From NCBI GenBank assembly GCA_937949945.1, contig CALFEQ010000136.1, positions 1 through 64,000 of the forward strand: 64,000 nt of DNA. Reading direction: 5' to 3'. Under the pieces are notes generated by a model. That model was not told the origin of the DNA, ran no database searches, and saw nothing but the letters and a program-made list of their open reading frames with translations. Positions 52,185 to 60,163 of this stretch are shown here, piece after piece. This DNA comes from an uncultured Myxococcales bacterium. GTDB lineage: Bacteria; Myxococcota_A; Polyangia; Polyangiales; Polyangiaceae. Every line of letters begins with the position of its first letter. Position 1 is the first letter of the stretch. The position numbers and the translations under genes are program-made.

Positions 52185-53378
52185 ATGCCGACGACCTACG
52201 CCGATCTCATCGCAAGCGTTCGACGCGAGACCAAGGAGGTGTCGCTCGAAGAGCTCAAGCGCCGCCTCGACGCGAAGGAGCCGTACACGCTCATCGACGT
52301 GCGCGAAAAGGAGGAGTACCGCGCGGGCTTCATCCCGGGTGCGATCTCGATCCCGCGAGGCTTCCTCGAGATTCAGGTCGAGTCCCGGGTGCCGGACAAG
52401 ACGACGAAGATCGTCACGTACTGCGCCGGCGGCACGCGCTCCGCGCTCGCGGCCAAGACGCTCGCCGAGCTCGGCTATACGAACGTCGAGACCGCGAACC
52501 CGGGCTTCGTGCGATGGAAGGACCTCGGCTATCCGGTCGAGACGCCGCCGCACCTCACCGACGCGCAGCGCGAGCGTTACTCGCGGCACCTCTTGCTCCC
52601 CGAGGTCGGCGAGGCCGGCCAAGCGAAGCTCCTCAAGAGCAAGGTGCTCCTCATCGGAGCCGGCGGGCTCGGCTCCCCCGCGGGCCTCTATCTCGCCGCG
52701 GCCGGCGTCGGGACGATCGGCCTCGTCGACGCGGACGTCGTCGACGCATCGAACCTCCAGCGCCAGGTCCTCCACGCGACGAGCCGCGTCGGGCAGCCGA
52801 AGGTCGAGAGCGCCGAGAAGGTGCTCAAGGACCTGAACCCCGACGTGAAGGTCGTCGGCTACAAGGAGCGGCTCGACAGCTCCAACGTCGAGCGCTTGTT
52901 CGGCGACTACGACGTCGTCGTCGACGGCACGGACAACTTCCCGACGCGCTACCTCGTCAACGACGCGAGCGTCTGGCTCGGGAAGCCCGTCGTGCACGGC
53001 TCGATCTTCCGCTTCGACGGCCAGCTCACGACGTTCGTCCCCGAGCGCGCCGCGAAGAAGCTCGGGATCGAGCCCGGTCCTTGTTACCGCTGCCTCTACC
53101 CCGAGCCGCCGCCGCCGCACCTCGCACCGAGCTGCCAGGAGGCCGGCGTGCTCGGCATCCTCCCGGGCGTCATCGGCCTGTTGCAGGCGACCGAGACGAT
53201 CAAGCTGCTCCTCGGCCGCGGCGAGCCGCTCGTCGGGCGCCTGCTCACGTACGACAGCCTGAAGATGAAGTTCCGCGAGCTCCGACTGCGCCGCGCGCCC
53301 GACTGCCCGGTGTGCGGGCCGTCGCCTTCGATCACGACCTACATCGATTACGAAGGCTTCTGCGCCCTACCGTCCTGA
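52185..53378 (+). CDS. Rhodanese-ThiF/MoeB fusion: adenylyltransferase for ThiS/MoaD-like carriers
   Basis: A 397-residue protein with an N-terminal rhodanese domain (IDVREKEEYRAGFIPGAISI, catalytic Cys in YCAGGTRSA) and a C-terminal ThiF/MoeB E1-like domain (RYSRHLLLPEVGEAGQAKL, ATP-binding GAGGLGSPAGLYLAAAGVG, DGTDNFPTRYLVND, and zinc-binding Cys pairs CYRC and CPVC). It adenylates the C-terminal glycine of a ubiquitin-like sulfur carrier (MoaD, ThiS or a relative) for molybdopterin, thiamine or cysteine synthesis; the rhodanese would supply sulfur. The order is rhodanese first; MoeZ-type proteins usually have it last. No carrier gene is next to it. ATG 52185 follows GAGGACG. Confidence 0.9.
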   Translation: MPTTYADLIASVRRETKEVSLEELKRRLDAKEPYTLIDVREKEEYRAGFIPGAISIPRGFLEIQVESRVPDKTTKIVTYCAGGTRSALAAKTLAELGYTNVETANPGFVRWKDLGYPVETPPHLTDAQRERYSRHLLLPEVGEAGQAKLLKSKVLLIGAGGLGSPAGLYLAAAGVGTIGLVDADVVDASNLQRQVLHATSRVGQPKVESAEKVLKDLNPDVKVVGYKERLDSSNVERLFGDYDVVVDGTDNFPTRYLVNDASVWLGKPVVHGSIFRFDGQLTTFVPERAAKKLGIEPGPCYRCLYPEPPPPHLAPSCQEAGVLGILPGVIGLLQATETIKLLLGRGEPLVGRLLTYDSLKMKFRELRLRRAPDCPVCGPSPSITTYIDYEGFCALPS

Positions 53379-53388
53379 GGACGACGCC

Positions 53389-54465
53389 TCAGTAGATCGC
53401 CACCGGCCCGTTCGACGTCTCGCAGCGGCCGTCCGGCGTCGGGTTGCCGACGGTGCGGATGATCTCGTTCTGCTGGGCCTCGACGCGCTTGCCTGCGAGC
53501 TCGCTCTCCACCATGCGGACGATGGCGCTGTTGAGCTTCGTCACGTGGTAGCACGGGATGTGCGGCTCCGCGTGCGCGTTGCCGACGCCCGAGTCGTCCG
53601 TGAGAAACACGTACCTCCCGCCCGTGAGCTGCGCGGCGATGCGCATCGTGAGCTCCGTCGTGTCGTCGGTGCCGCTCGCGGCGATCGGATAGATGTGCAC
53701 GTCCTTCGCCATCGCGGTCTGGATGTGCTGCTTCACGACGTCCTCCGTGCCGTAGTGATGCGGCGCGTCCGCGACCCAGAACGCGAGGCGCGCGACGGAG
53801 CCCGCCCGCCACGACAGCGTGTTCATCGCCTCGAGCGCCTCCGGCACGGCCTCCGGGAAGTCGCCGCCGCCGGAGGCTTTCTGGGCGCTCAGCGCCGCGC
53901 GGAACGCGTCGATGGTCTCGAAGTCGAACGACCGGGTCACGTACTCGTCGCCCGTGTCCTTGTAGACGACGAGGCCGTACCGGGCCTGCATCTGCGGGTG
54001 ATTCGACTGAATCGTCCGAGCGATGTCGTCGATCTCGGCCTGAAGGTACGAGAGCTCGTCGCCCATGCTGCCGGTCGTGTCGATCACGAACGCGACGTCG
54101 AGCTCTCCGGCCCCCGTGCGCTGGCTCCATTTGTCGCGCGCGGCTTCGTGCTCCTCGATGGGGAACGACGGCACGTCTGGGAGAGAGGAAGCCTCGGCGA
54201 GGTACTCCTTGAAGAAGTCGAAGTTGAGGTTGTCGTCCCAGACGCCCGCGGTGAGGACTCCAGCCTGGAGCTGGTCGGCGCCTCCGCCTTCCCCGTCCCC
54301 GGCCGCGCCCTTGGCCGCCCCTTCCGCCGGTGCCGGCATGCCGGCCTTGTCTCCTCCCGGCGGCGGCGACGGAGCGCGCTCCGACTGCGCGGCATCCGTC
54401 GCGGAAGTGCACGCCGCGAGCGCCAGCAACGAGCACGAGAGACAGGCCATCCAGATCCGCTTCAT
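53389..54465 (-). CDS. VWA-domain lipoprotein
   Basis: A 358-residue lipoprotein with leader MKRIWMACLSCSLLALAAC (Cys near 19). After a low-complexity Ala/Gly/Pro linker is a von Willebrand factor A domain: the metal-site motif DTTGSMG in the segment DVAFVIDTTGSMGDELSYLQ, and later DFPEAVPEAL and VADAPHHYG. The MIDAS metal site (DxTxS) is intact, so it can bind a divalent cation and a protein ligand. The start ATG 54465 has GGAGG exactly six bases upstream; an ATG at 54471 overlaps that site and is excluded. It is convergent with the rhodanese-ThiF gene. Probable surface adhesin or complex component; not proven. Confidence 0.88.
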   Translation of the reverse strand: MKRIWMACLSCSLLALAACTSATDAAQSERAPSPPPGGDKAGMPAPAEGAAKGAAGDGEGGGADQLQAGVLTAGVWDDNLNFDFFKEYLAEASSLPDVPSFPIEEHEAARDKWSQRTGAGELDVAFVIDTTGSMGDELSYLQAEIDDIARTIQSNHPQMQARYGLVVYKDTGDEYVTRSFDFETIDAFRAALSAQKASGGGDFPEAVPEALEAMNTLSWRAGSVARLAFWVADAPHHYGTEDVVKQHIQTAMAKDVHIYPIAASGTDDTTELTMRIAAQLTGGRYVFLTDDSGVGNAHAEPHIPCYHVTKLNSAIVRMVESELAGKRVEAQQNEIIRTVGNPTPDGRCETSNGPVAIY

Positions 54466-54669
54466 CGCCATCCTCCGAGAGCTTTCCGCACCGCATGCGA
54501 GCACTGCGAGGCGCATGCCGACCGGCGCCGAGGGCGCAAGCCCGCGAAAAGACGCCCTTGCGGGCATTCGGGCGCTCACGGGCTGTGCCGGACCGTGACG
54601 GCGGGATCAGGCTCTGGACGGCGGTGAGGCTCGGGACGACCTGGGAGCGGCCCGTGCCGCGGAAAGGAG

Positions 54670-54690
54670 TCCTCAGTCCTCGGTCCTCAG
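54670..54690. repeat. TCCTCAG heptamer array
   Basis: Three heptamers, TCCTCAG, TCCTCGG and TCCTCAG, in register (complement of the CTGAGGA family). Confidence 0.85.
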
Positions 54691-54925
54691 CAAGAACTGA
54701 CTGCGACCCTTCCGCAGCCCGCCACGCGTCTCGTGCTGCGCAACCTCGAGACACGCCGCTTCTACAGCATGGAGCCGCGTCACCGCTTCTCGAGCATCCG
54801 GCGACGCCGTTGCTTCTCGGAGCATCCAGCCGACGACGCACTCCACTGCAGACACGAAAAGAGCGCGGAGTCGGTCATTACCAGCCCGCGCTCATTTCGT
54901 CTGCGGAAAGCGAGAACCGAATCCG

Positions 54926-54953
54926 CTGAGGACTGAGGACTGAGGACTGAGGA
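54926..54953. repeat. CTGAGGA heptamer array, four exact units
   Basis: Four exact CTGAGGA units in tandem, the cleanest example of this family. They end 29 bases before the stop codon (54983) of the minus-strand M15-like gene. Confidence 0.92.
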
Positions 54954-54982
54954 CTCCCTCGAAGAGGGCCAAGTCCTCGCGA

Positions 54983-56398
54983 CTAGGGCGCCGGCGCCGC
55001 CGGGTGCTCGTCCACCGGCTCCGGCATGCTCTCGCGATCGAGCGGGCGGCGTGCGCGCAGGAGGCGTTCGCCCTCGGCGGCGAGCTCCGCGAAGCTACGC
55101 GACGTCACGCTCACGCGGTCGACCAGACGCTCCGCCTCGCGCGGCGGCGGTGGCGGCGGCCACTGCGTCACGTAGCGCGGCGTCTCGCCCGGGCCGCTCG
55201 CGTCGATCCAGCTCACGTGACCGGCGCCGGGATCGCGCACGTCGAGGTGTACGAACGAGCTGTTCGGGTAGTAGCCGCAGCCCGTGTCCGGGAGCGTCTT
55301 GCAGAACGTGACGACATCCTCGTTCTTCACGCCCTCGACTCGGAAATCGACCGCGCGCCCGGTGGAGTGCATGCTGCCGACGGACGCCGGGCGGTAGCCC
55401 GAGATGATGAACAGCTTCGCCGGCGCGCCGGGCTTGCCGAAATGCTCGGCCACGCTCTGGAGACGGACGACGAGACGCGGATCGACGCGGCGGATTCCGT
55501 GCGCGAGGTTCGGCCCCGGCTTCTTGGCGAGCTCGGCGAGCGGCGCGGTCGGACGCGCCACGCTGCCGGGACGGACGAGGATCGAGAGCTGCTCGATCGC
55601 GAGCGGCGCGACCGAGCCGTCGCACTTCGTCAGCCGGACGCGCTCCACCTCGGGACCGCGGACGATCTCGACCGGATCCTTCAGGCACGGCGATCCCTTC
55701 TGCGTCACGTGGGAGGCGTTCTTCACGACGCCGTCGTCGCGTCCCTTCGTGCGTCCTTCGTTCGACGCCTGCTCGGTCGCGTCGTCGGCCGGATCGCCCG
55801 CCTTCGCCACCCGTTCCCGAGAGCGCGAGCTCTTTTCGTCCGCGTGCTCTCCGGCAGTCGAGGCTTTGCCGATGCCGCGGATGCGCGCGACGAGCTCGGC
55901 GAGCTCCTCGTCGCGCGTGTGTTCGCCTTCGTCGGAAGCGTGCTTCTTCGCGGTCGGCTTGCGCGCCTCTTTCTCGGCGCCGCCCTTGCTCGGCTTGTCC
56001 TCGTTCGGGTTCGGGAGCGGCGGCAGCTCGGTCGCCTTCGCAGGCACGACCTTTCCGCGCGAGCCCGTGCTCTTCGCCGACGCCTGCACGAGGACGCCGT
56101 GATCGTCGAACGTCGGCTCACGGTGACCAGCGCCGGCGAGATCCACGCCGTGCGCGTGAGGCGTGGCCTTCACGCGCGCCCCTTCCTTCTTGTTTTCCTT
56201 CACGCGGGCGGCCGCCGTCCGCTCCTTGCCCTTCTCGGCGACCTTCCCTTTGTCGCCCTTGCGATGCTTGACCTTACCCGCGGCGGTACGTTGGACCTGC
56301 GAGGCCGACTGCGACTTCGAAGGCGCCGGCTTGGCCAGCGCGGTCATCGGTGCCATCGCGATCGCCAGAGCCACGAGCGAGGAAGCGACGCGCTTCAT
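54983..56398 (-). CDS. Exported DUF882/M15-like peptidase (YcbK family)
   Basis: This 471-residue protein has a signal peptide (MKRVASSLVALAIAMAPMTA ending LAKP), about 220 residues of Lys/Glu/Ala-rich low complexity, then a YcbK-like domain related to the M15 D,D-/D-Ala-D-Ala peptidases. The zinc-binding His and Asp are in SMHSTGRAVDFRVEG, and the third ligand in FVHLDVRDPG. It likely trims peptidoglycan peptides in the periplasm or outer envelope. A C-terminal tail of charged and Pro-rich sequence follows. ATG 56398 has GGAGGAGG eight bases upstream. The basic low-complexity region is unusual and may bind peptidoglycan or nucleic acid. Confidence 0.88.
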   Translation of the reverse strand: MKRVASSLVALAIAMAPMTALAKPAPSKSQSASQVQRTAAGKVKHRKGDKGKVAEKGKERTAAARVKENKKEGARVKATPHAHGVDLAGAGHREPTFDDHGVLVQASAKSTGSRGKVVPAKATELPPLPNPNEDKPSKGGAEKEARKPTAKKHASDEGEHTRDEELAELVARIRGIGKASTAGEHADEKSSRSRERVAKAGDPADDATEQASNEGRTKGRDDGVVKNASHVTQKGSPCLKDPVEIVRGPEVERVRLTKCDGSVAPLAIEQLSILVRPGSVARPTAPLAELAKKPGPNLAHGIRRVDPRLVVRLQSVAEHFGKPGAPAKLFIISGYRPASVGSMHSTGRAVDFRVEGVKNEDVVTFCKTLPDTGCGYYPNSSFVHLDVRDPGAGHVSWIDASGPGETPRYVTQWPPPPPPREAERLVDRVSVTSRSFAELAAEGERLLRARRPLDRESMPEPVDEHPAAPAP

Positions 56399-56595
56399 TC
56401 GTGTTCCTCCTCCAGGTCGGGCAGCCAGGGGCCTGCCCGCATGGAGGGTAAGGTCGTACAATCTGCGACCTGGGCCAAACAAACGACGTTTGTTTTTTCG
56501 CGGGTGCCCGGGCGCGTTAGGAAGGCGCCATCTCTCGTGCGGTCCGGCGGTCCGAGCCGAGGTCGCGACGAGCGTGGTCAGCACGCGGACGAACC

Positions 56596-57027
56596 ATGGC
56601 CTCCTCGCTTCCCCTCACAGCTCCCGAGTTCGAGAGGCGCCTCGCCGCCCTCTTGCGCTCGCATCGGACCGCGACCGAGAACGTCGGCTGCCTGGCATGC
56701 GAGCGCTGCGAGCGCTGCACGGACTCGACGTTCCTCAAGGACTGCAAGAACGTCGTGCGCTCGAACTACTGCACGGGCTGCGTCGACTGCACCGAGTGCT
56801 CGCACATGATCGACTCGACGGGCTGCATCCAGTGCTCGCACTGCGAGCAGTGCGAGCGCTGCGTCGGCAGCGCGTACCTCGTCCGTTGCGTGGAATGCAG
56901 CGGGTGCACCTACTGCTTCGGGTGCGTCGGCCTCTCGAAGAAGGACTTCTATATCCTCAACGAGCCGTACGAGCGGCAAGAGTGGTTCGCCAAGGTCGCG
57001 GAGCTCCGCCGCGCGCTGTCGATGTGA
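56596..57027 (+). CDS. Cys-rich CxxC-repeat protein
   Basis: A 143-residue protein with 19 cysteines, mostly spaced as repeated CxxC (GCLACERCERCTDS, YCTGCVDCTECS, QCSHCEQCERCV, ECSGCTYCFGC). The regular repeats suggest a solenoid in which Cys ladders line one face, possibly binding several zinc or iron ions. It ends with a conserved tail LSKKDFYILNEPYERQEWF. Homologues in myxobacteria carry the unhelpful label caib/baif family protein; I do not think that name reflects its activity. There is no signal peptide. It is three bases upstream of dtd, so the two form an operon. Confidence 0.8.
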   Translation: MASSLPLTAPEFERRLAALLRSHRTATENVGCLACERCERCTDSTFLKDCKNVVRSNYCTGCVDCTECSHMIDSTGCIQCSHCEQCERCVGSAYLVRCVECSGCTYCFGCVGLSKKDFYILNEPYERQEWFAKVAELRRALSM

Positions 57028-57030
57028 GCC

Positions 57031-57480
57031 ATGCGAGCGGTCGTTCAGAGAGTCGCGTGGGCGAAGGTCGAGGTCGACGGTGAGGTCACGGGCGCGATCG
57101 ACCGCGGCCTGCTCGTCTACCTCGGAGCCGGCAAGGGAGACACCGACGCGGACCGCGCGTACGTGCTCTCCAAGATCCTCGGCCTTCGCATCTTCGAGAA
57201 CGAAGAAGGCAAGATGGACCGGAGCGTGGTCGACGTCGGCGGCGCCTTGCTCGTCGTCAGTCAGTTCACGCTCTACGGCGACGTCCGCAGGGGGCGACGA
57301 CCGAGCTTCGACGCCGCCATGCCGCCGGAAGAGGCCGAGCGGGTCTACGAGGCGTTCGTCGAAGAAGCCCGAGCGCAGGGCGTCCGCGTCGAGACGGGCC
57401 GGTTCCGCGCCGACATGAAGGTGACGAGCTTGAACGACGGCCCGGTGACGATCTGGATCGACAGCGCGAGGTCGGCGTAG
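57031..57480 (+). CDS. dtd: D-aminoacyl-tRNA deacylase
   Basis: Hydrolyses D-aminoacyl-tRNAs, and also glycine mischarged on tRNA-Ala, to keep translation stereochemically clean in the cytoplasm. At 149 residues it has normal length. Diagnostic motifs are the catalytic SQFTLYGDVRRGRRPSF segment, and the Gly-cisPro motif in NDGPVTIWIDS. The N-terminus MRAVVQRVAWAKVEVDGEV is classic. ATG 57031 is three bases after the stop of the Cys-rich gene. The coupling of dtd with that gene is unusual and is likely conserved only in relatives. Confidence 0.96.
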   Translation: MRAVVQRVAWAKVEVDGEVTGAIDRGLLVYLGAGKGDTDADRAYVLSKILGLRIFENEEGKMDRSVVDVGGALLVVSQFTLYGDVRRGRRPSFDAAMPPEEAERVYEAFVEEARAQGVRVETGRFRADMKVTSLNDGPVTIWIDSARSA

Positions 57481-57547
57481 AACCAAGACGGAGAGAGCTT
57501 CTCGCGACGAACGAAGCAGAGCTCCGTGCGATCGAGGGACTGAGGCC

Positions 57548-57997
57548 GTGGGCGACGAAGCGAAGACGGACCCCGAGGGCGGCACCGAGCCGAGCGCGAG
57601 CGACGCGCCGGCGAAGGCCGAGGCCGTCCCCGCTCCCTCGGTCGAAGACCTCGTGGCGATCGGCGACCGGGACGCGGTCTTCGAGCTGCTCTGGAAGCGC
57701 ACGCTCGAGGCGTGGGACGACGACAAGCCCCACGCGGCGATCCTCGATCACGCGATCAAGAACGAGAAGCTCCCCGAGCTCGCCGGCCGCTACCGCGCGC
57801 TGAAGGACGATCCCGAGAAAGCCGAGCGCGCACAGAAGAAGATCGACGGCATCATCGTCGCGGCCACGCAGATGCTGATGGCGACGAAGACCCCGCCGCG
57901 CACGAAGACGCCGTGGCAATGGAACGCCGCCGCGGTGGCCATCTTCCTCATCGTCTGCGGCTGGCTCGCGTACCAGCTGTTCGTCCCGCATCACTGA
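57548..57997 (+). CDS. Tail-anchored membrane protein, 149 aa
   Basis: A soluble helical domain (ALVDRDAVFELLWKRTLEAW-like segment, RYRALKDDPEKAERAQKKID) is followed by a C-terminal membrane span (NAAAVAIFLIVCGWLAYQLF). The N-terminus is Pro/Ala/Glu-rich. No family is recognised. The start is GTG 57548. The gene may share a transcript with dtd (68 bases upstream). The stop TGA is part of a single CTGAGGA heptamer, directly before the CTCCAGG array. Confidence 0.72.
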   Translation: MGDEAKTDPEGGTEPSASDAPAKAEAVPAPSVEDLVAIGDRDAVFELLWKRTLEAWDDDKPHAAILDHAIKNEKLPELAGRYRALKDDPEKAERAQKKIDGIIVAATQMLMATKTPPRTKTPWQWNAAAVAIFLIVCGWLAYQLFVPHH

Positions 57998-58032
57998 GGA
58001 AAGGCTCCAGGCTCCGGGCTCCAGGCTCCAGG
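57994..58032. repeat. Heptamer array touching a stop codon
   Basis: A lone CTGAGGA (57994-58000) contains the stop codon of the tail-anchored gene. Four CTCCAGG-family units follow (58005-58032): CTCCAGG, CTCCGGG, CTCCAGG and CTCCAGG. The mix of both families in one place is repeated at 1-55 and 37639-37968. Confidence 0.85.
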
Positions 58033-58099
58033 GGATCGCGGCCTCACGAACCACCCGTCGCCCCTCGCGCAACCGTGCCCTTCTTCCGCGAGTAGGCAG

Positions 58100-59146
58100 T
58101 CACACGCGCCCCACGAGGCGCTCGGCGAGCTTCATCGCCTCGCGCATCCCACGAGCATCGGCGGTCCCCTTCCCCGCCTGATCGTAGGCCGTGCCGTGAT
58201 CGACGCTCGTGCGCACGATGGGCAGCCCGAGCGACACGTTGACGGCCTCGCCGAAGCCGAGGAGCTTCATCGGGATCGTGGCCTGGTCGTGGTACATCGC
58301 GACCACCGCCGCGTATCGACCGCCCGCCGCCAAGCGAAAGGCGCTCTCGGCCGGGACGGGGCCTTCGATGGCGACGGGGACCTTCTCCCGCACGAGCCTC
58401 CTGCGCGCGCGCTCGATCCCCGGCGCGATCGCGCGGGCCTCTTCGTGACCGAGGAGCCCACCCTCGCCTGCGTGCGGGTTGAGCGCGGCGACGGCGAGCG
58501 GGCGATCCGCGCGTCCGAGCCGCTCGACGAAGCGCGCGGTCCAGTACGTCGCGCGCGCCACCGCCGCCGGAGTGATGGCGCGGGGAACTTTCGCGAGCGG
58601 CAGGTGCGTCGTGACGAGCGACGTCGTCAGCCGCTCGGTCCAGAACGCCATCGTGACCTCGGGCGCGCCCAGCCGTCGCGCGAGGTGCTCGGTGTGCCCC
58701 AAGAAGCTGCGTGCGCCGCGAGCGCCCGACCGCGCGATGACCTCCTTCGCGACGGGCCCCGTGACGAGCGCGTCCGCGGCGCCCTCCGTCACGAGGTCGG
58801 TCGCCACGTCGATCCACGCGAGCTGCGCCGCTCCCGCGGCCCGCCCCGGTCGGCCTGGCCGGCGATCCGCGGCGGCGAGCGGCGCGGTCGGCTGCAAGAC
58901 GTACAGCGCTTCGCCCGCGCGCGCCTCGAAGGCCTCGCGGGCGTCGGCGACGCGTACGAGCGGCGTCGCGACCCCGCGGACGCGCGCCGCGGCCCGGAGC
59001 GCGCCGAGATCGCCGACGAGAAGGACACGCGCTTCCGATCGCGCCGCGGCCTCGACCGCGACCTCCGGTCCGATGCCGCACGGGCAGCCGATGCTCACCA
59101 CCAGCCGCGCCCGGCTCCGCGCTCGTCGTGTCTTCCTCGTCGTCAT
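58100..59146 (-). CDS. pdxA: 4-hydroxythreonine-4-phosphate dehydrogenase
   Basis: Oxidises 4-phosphohydroxy-L-threonine with NAD(P) in pyridoxal-phosphate synthesis. The 348-residue protein has the substrate-binding start SIGCPCGIGPEVAVEAA, the metal-binding His in SFLGHTEHLA, LNPHAGEGGLLG, MYHDQATIPMK and SVDHGTAYDQAGKGTAD. All divalent-metal ligands are present. The canonical opening is GDPxGIGPE; here Asp is replaced by Cys (GCPCGIGPE). ATG 59146 overlaps the stop of the upstream regulator by four bases (ATGA), so translation is coupled. A PdxA-like enzyme acting on another substrate is possible, since PdxA homologues exist for other pathways. Confidence 0.87.
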   Translation of the reverse strand: MTTRKTRRARSRARLVVSIGCPCGIGPEVAVEAAARSEARVLLVGDLGALRAAARVRGVATPLVRVADAREAFEARAGEALYVLQPTAPLAAADRRPGRPGRAAGAAQLAWIDVATDLVTEGAADALVTGPVAKEVIARSGARGARSFLGHTEHLARRLGAPEVTMAFWTERLTTSLVTTHLPLAKVPRAITPAAVARATYWTARFVERLGRADRPLAVAALNPHAGEGGLLGHEEARAIAPGIERARRRLVREKVPVAIEGPVPAESAFRLAAGGRYAAVVAMYHDQATIPMKLLGFGEAVNVSLGLPIVRTSVDHGTAYDQAGKGTADARGMREAMKLAERLVGRV

Positions 59147-59835
59147 CGCTCGTCCGGGGTCCGCAGCTTGTAACCGGCGCCGCGCAGCGTCTCGAGCGGC
59201 AGCGCGTCGCCGAGCTTCATCCGGAGGCGCCGCACGTGGATGTCGACCGTGCGCGGACCGCCCTCGTAGCGTGCTCCCCACACCCGAGCGAGCAGCGTCT
59301 CGCGCGAGAACACGCGCCCGCGGTTCTGGGCGAGGAACGCGAGCAACGCGAACTCCTTGGCCGTGAGCTGGATCGATCGACCTTCGAGGATGACCTCGTG
59401 CGCCGCGCGATCGATCACGAGAGGACCGACCTTGAGGCGCTCCTCCGTCGCGAACTCGCTCTTCTTCCACTCGAGCTGACGGATGCGCGCGTACAGCTCG
59501 ACGGGCGTACACGGCATGACGATGAAGTCGTCGAACCCGCTCGACGGATCGACGCTCGCGATCTGCCTCGGCGGCACGGCGATGATCGCGGGCGTGTTCG
59601 AGAGCTCCTCGGTCTTCCGGACGGCCCTGAGCGCCGCCACCGCGAGATCGGGCCGCTCGCCGGCCTCGATCACGATCGCGCGAGCACGCGCGCCTTCCTC
59701 GTCGAACAGCTTCCCGCCCTCCTCCCAGAGGTCGAGCGTTCGAACCTCCGCGCCGAGCGTCCGGAGAAGCGTCGCGGCCCCCTCCTCGGACTCGAGGTCC
59801 GGGCCGTGGCCGATGACGACGACGAACGAGGGCAC
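59143..59835 (-). CDS. OmpR-type winged-helix protein with degenerate receiver domain
   Basis: A 230-residue protein of the OmpR/PhoB family. The C-terminal winged helix (about 130-228) is intact (VGPLVIDRAAHEVILEGRSI, QLTAKEFALLAFLAQNRG, GGPRTVDIHVRRLRMKLG). The N-terminal receiver-like domain seems to lack the phosphorylation site: the strand that should hold the phospho-accepting Asp reads AIVIEAGERPD, the Thr/Ser position reads AIIAVP, and the conserved Lys-Pro reads IVMPCTP. It is therefore a pseudo-receiver, likely controlled by ligand or protein binding rather than phosphorylation. No histidine kinase is adjacent. It is translationally coupled to pdxA and may control it. Confidence 0.87.
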   Translation of the reverse strand: MPSFVVVIGHGPDLESEEGAATLLRTLGAEVRTLDLWEEGGKLFDEEGARARAIVIEAGERPDLAVAALRAVRKTEELSNTPAIIAVPPRQIASVDPSSGFDDFIVMPCTPVELYARIRQLEWKKSEFATEERLKVGPLVIDRAAHEVILEGRSIQLTAKEFALLAFLAQNRGRVFSRETLLARVWGARYEGGPRTVDIHVRRLRMKLGDALPLETLRGAGYKLRTPDER

Positions 59836-59868
59836 GACGGGGGGATTACCACAGCGATCCGGTAACCG

Positions 59869-59928
59869 TCCTCAGTCCTCGATGTCTGGGAGTCGGTCGG
59901 TCCTCGGTCCTCAGTCCTCAGTCCTCAG
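59869..59928. repeat. TCCTCAG heptamer array, interrupted
   Basis: TCCTCAG and TCCTCGA, an interruption of 18 bases, then TCCTCGG, TCCTCAG, TCCTCAG and TCCTCAG. Six units in total. Confidence 0.87.
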
Positions 59929-60127
59929 CGGATCGACTCCGTACAGGTCCGAGCTCACCGTCCGGCCCTCACTCCCCGAAAACGCCTTGCAATTCGGCAT
60001 CATCCCCAACCGCAGGCTTTGGGCGGCACGGGGACTCCTGTGCGCGGGAGCCGTCACGATCGGTCGCGGCGGCAACGCGTTCCGGCTGCGGCCGGCGTCG
60101 AGACCTGGCGGATGAAACGACTCCGAG

Positions 60128-60155
60128 CTGAGGACCGAGAACTGAGGACTGAGGA
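60128..60155. repeat. CTGAGGA heptamer array
   Basis: CTGAGGA, CCGAGAA, CTGAGGA and CTGAGGA, ending eight bases before the stop of tldD (60164). The variant CCGAGA(A/G) second unit also follows CTGAGGA in the array at base 1. Confidence 0.87.
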
Positions 60156-60163
60156 CTTACACC

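Larger units (their letters stand above)
54466..54982. other. Intergenic region with two heptamer arrays
   Basis: This 517-base gap holds heptamer arrays at 54670-54690 and 54926-54953. Between them is ordinary sequence with a 60-codon minus-strand ORF (54673-54855) whose C-terminus is encoded by the array, so I do not call it. No RNA gene is seen. Confidence 0.5.
59836..60163. other. Intergenic region with two heptamer arrays
   Basis: The gap of 328 bases between the regulator start and the tldD stop contains two CTGAGGA-family arrays, listed below. The rest (59929-60127) shows nothing gene-like. Confidence 0.5.

Noticed and set aside
54673..54855. 60-codon minus-strand ORF
   Set aside because: Its C-terminal codons come from a heptamer array (LLRTED) and there is no ribosome-binding site or family match.
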